NCBI GenBank assembly: GCA_017646185.1
Contig: JAGCNA010000055.1
Location: 1-5,505, forward strand
Length of the DNA stretch: 5,505 nucleotides
Direction of reading: 5' to 3'
Origin: Clostridia bacterium
GTDB taxonomy: Bacteria; Bacillota; Clostridia; Oscillospirales; CAG-382
Shown: piece after piece, positions 4,957 through 5,505 of the stretch
How positions within the stretch are numbered: position 1 is the stretch's first letter
Layout: every line of letters begins with the position of its first letter
Position numbers and translations under genes: made by a program
The notes under the pieces: generated by a model
Told to the model about the DNA's origin: nothing
Databases searched by the model: none
Seen by the model: only the letters and a program-made list of their open reading frames with translations

Positions 4957-5505
4957 TTATATTTTGCTTCTGAGGAAGTCTGCTGCTTTAAGAATATCTG
5001 CGTAAGGATCTGCGCCGCATTCACGTTCGATGGTGAGGAAGCCCTTGAATCCGATATCGGTAAGAGCGTTCAGATATGCATCGAAATCCACCTTGCCTTC
5101 GCCCAAAGGAAGTTCAAGGAAGTAATCAGACATACGCATATCTTCAATACCGCCTTCTGCAAAGAAGGTGTAGATTATCTTGGGGTCGGTCTGCTTGATC
5201 ATAATACCGTCTTTTGCGTGGGTATGTACGATAAAGTCCTTAAGAGTATATACAGCCTGAACGGGGTCATCACCGGTAACCATTATAAGGTTTGCAGGGT
5301 CAAGGTTTACACCGATACCCTTGCTGCCAACATCGCGGATGAAATCTGCAAGTACGGTTGCCTTTTCGGGACCGGTTTCGATAGCGAAGGTTACGCCGAT
5401 AGATGCAGCGTAATCGCCCATATCTTTGCAAGCGTTCTTCATACGGATATATTCTTCGGAATTCTTATCCTCGGGAACACAGCCGATATGAGTGGTAACA
5501 ACGGA
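4957..5505 (-). CDS. Sugar phosphate isomerase/epimerase-like TIM-barrel protein (5'-truncated by window edge)
   Basis: The frame stays open past the Met codon at 5442 to the window edge, so the visible 182 residues are the C-terminal two thirds of a protein usually about 270-290 long; the Met at 5442 is internal. It matches the xylose isomerase-like TIM-barrel (AP endonuclease 2) superfamily. Likely metal-site residues fall in strand-end motifs, numbered from the visible start: E43 in AIETGPE, D69 in NLDPANL, H94/H96 in VHTHAKD and E160 in LTIERE, with H6 in TTHIG near the edge. LPLGEGKVDF (132-141) is the loop common in these isomerases before the final helix. Members isomerise or epimerise sugars, sugar phosphates, keto-inositols or hydroxypyruvate; the substrate cannot be assigned. 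Pairing with the downstream oxidoreductase (17-nt gap) is a common arrangement in sugar and inositol catabolic operons. Isoleucine is mostly ATC, suggesting good expression. Confidence 0.88.
   Translation of the reverse strand, partial: SVVTTHIGCVPEDKNSEEYIRMKNACKDMGDYAASIGVTFAIETGPEKATVLADFIRDVGSKGIGVNLDPANLIMVTGDDPVQAVYTLKDFIVHTHAKDGIMIKQTDPKIIYTFFAEGGIEDMRMSDYFLELPLGEGKVDFDAYLNALTDIGFKGFLTIERECGADPYADILKAADFLRSKI

Noticed and set aside
4181..5005. Plus-strand open frame (274 codons) opposite the oxidoreductase gene
   Set aside because: It is antisense to a gene with family motifs and a strong ribosome site, runs across that gene's start into the next, and its protein has no recognisable domain.
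5440..5442. ATG as start of the isomerase-like gene
   Set aside because: The frame continues upstream to the window edge with the plausible barrel-strand sequence VVTTHIG, so the true start is outside the window.

Overview
The window looks like chromosomal DNA from a Clostridia-type Bacillota, most plausibly an uncultured gut relative of the Oscillospirales/Ruminococcaceae. This placement is inferred from a Firmicute-style tandem pair of M16 peptidase homologues (YmfF/YmfH type), a Firmicute-style Lgt, strong purine-rich ribosome binding sites, tightly packed overlapping genes and moderate G+C. No marker gene fixes the taxon.

Layout. Positions 1-3777 form a plus-strand operon of four genes: the 3' half of a ymfF-like M16 gene (cut by the window edge), a complete ymfH-like M16 gene with the HxxEH zinc motif, lgt (prolipoprotein diacylglyceryl transferase) and folD (methylene-THF dehydrogenase/cyclohydrolase). 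The joints are an ATGA overlap, an 18-nt gap and a 17-nt overlap, so the genes are almost certainly co-transcribed and partly translationally coupled. Positions 3778-4099 are a non-coding stretch between convergent transcription units. It holds a heptanucleotide repeat that begins inside folD and supplies its stop codon, a chain of short hairpins that looks like a dispersed intergenic repeat element, and a strong bidirectional terminator. Positions 4100-5505 form a minus-strand operon: a 5'-truncated sugar phosphate isomerase/epimerase-like TIM-barrel gene followed by a short, divergent Gfo/Idh/MocA-type oxidoreductase gene.

How the genes fit together. The plus operon is housekeeping. Lgt lipidates lipoproteins and FolD supplies one-carbon folates. 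The M16 pair in Bacillus is tied to EF-P modification, and its two subunits are expected to form one active site. The minus operon is a carbohydrate (sugar, sugar acid or cyclitol) catabolic pair whose substrate cannot be read from the sequence. Its codon choice (isoleucine mostly ATC) suggests stronger expression than the plus operon (mostly ATT in lgt).

Most of the window is ordinary. The parts worth a second look are the repeat-invaded 3' end of folD, the hairpin-rich convergent intergenic region, and the oxidoreductase without a recognisable glycine-rich nucleotide-binding loop. I see no clear evidence of a new multi-gene system.
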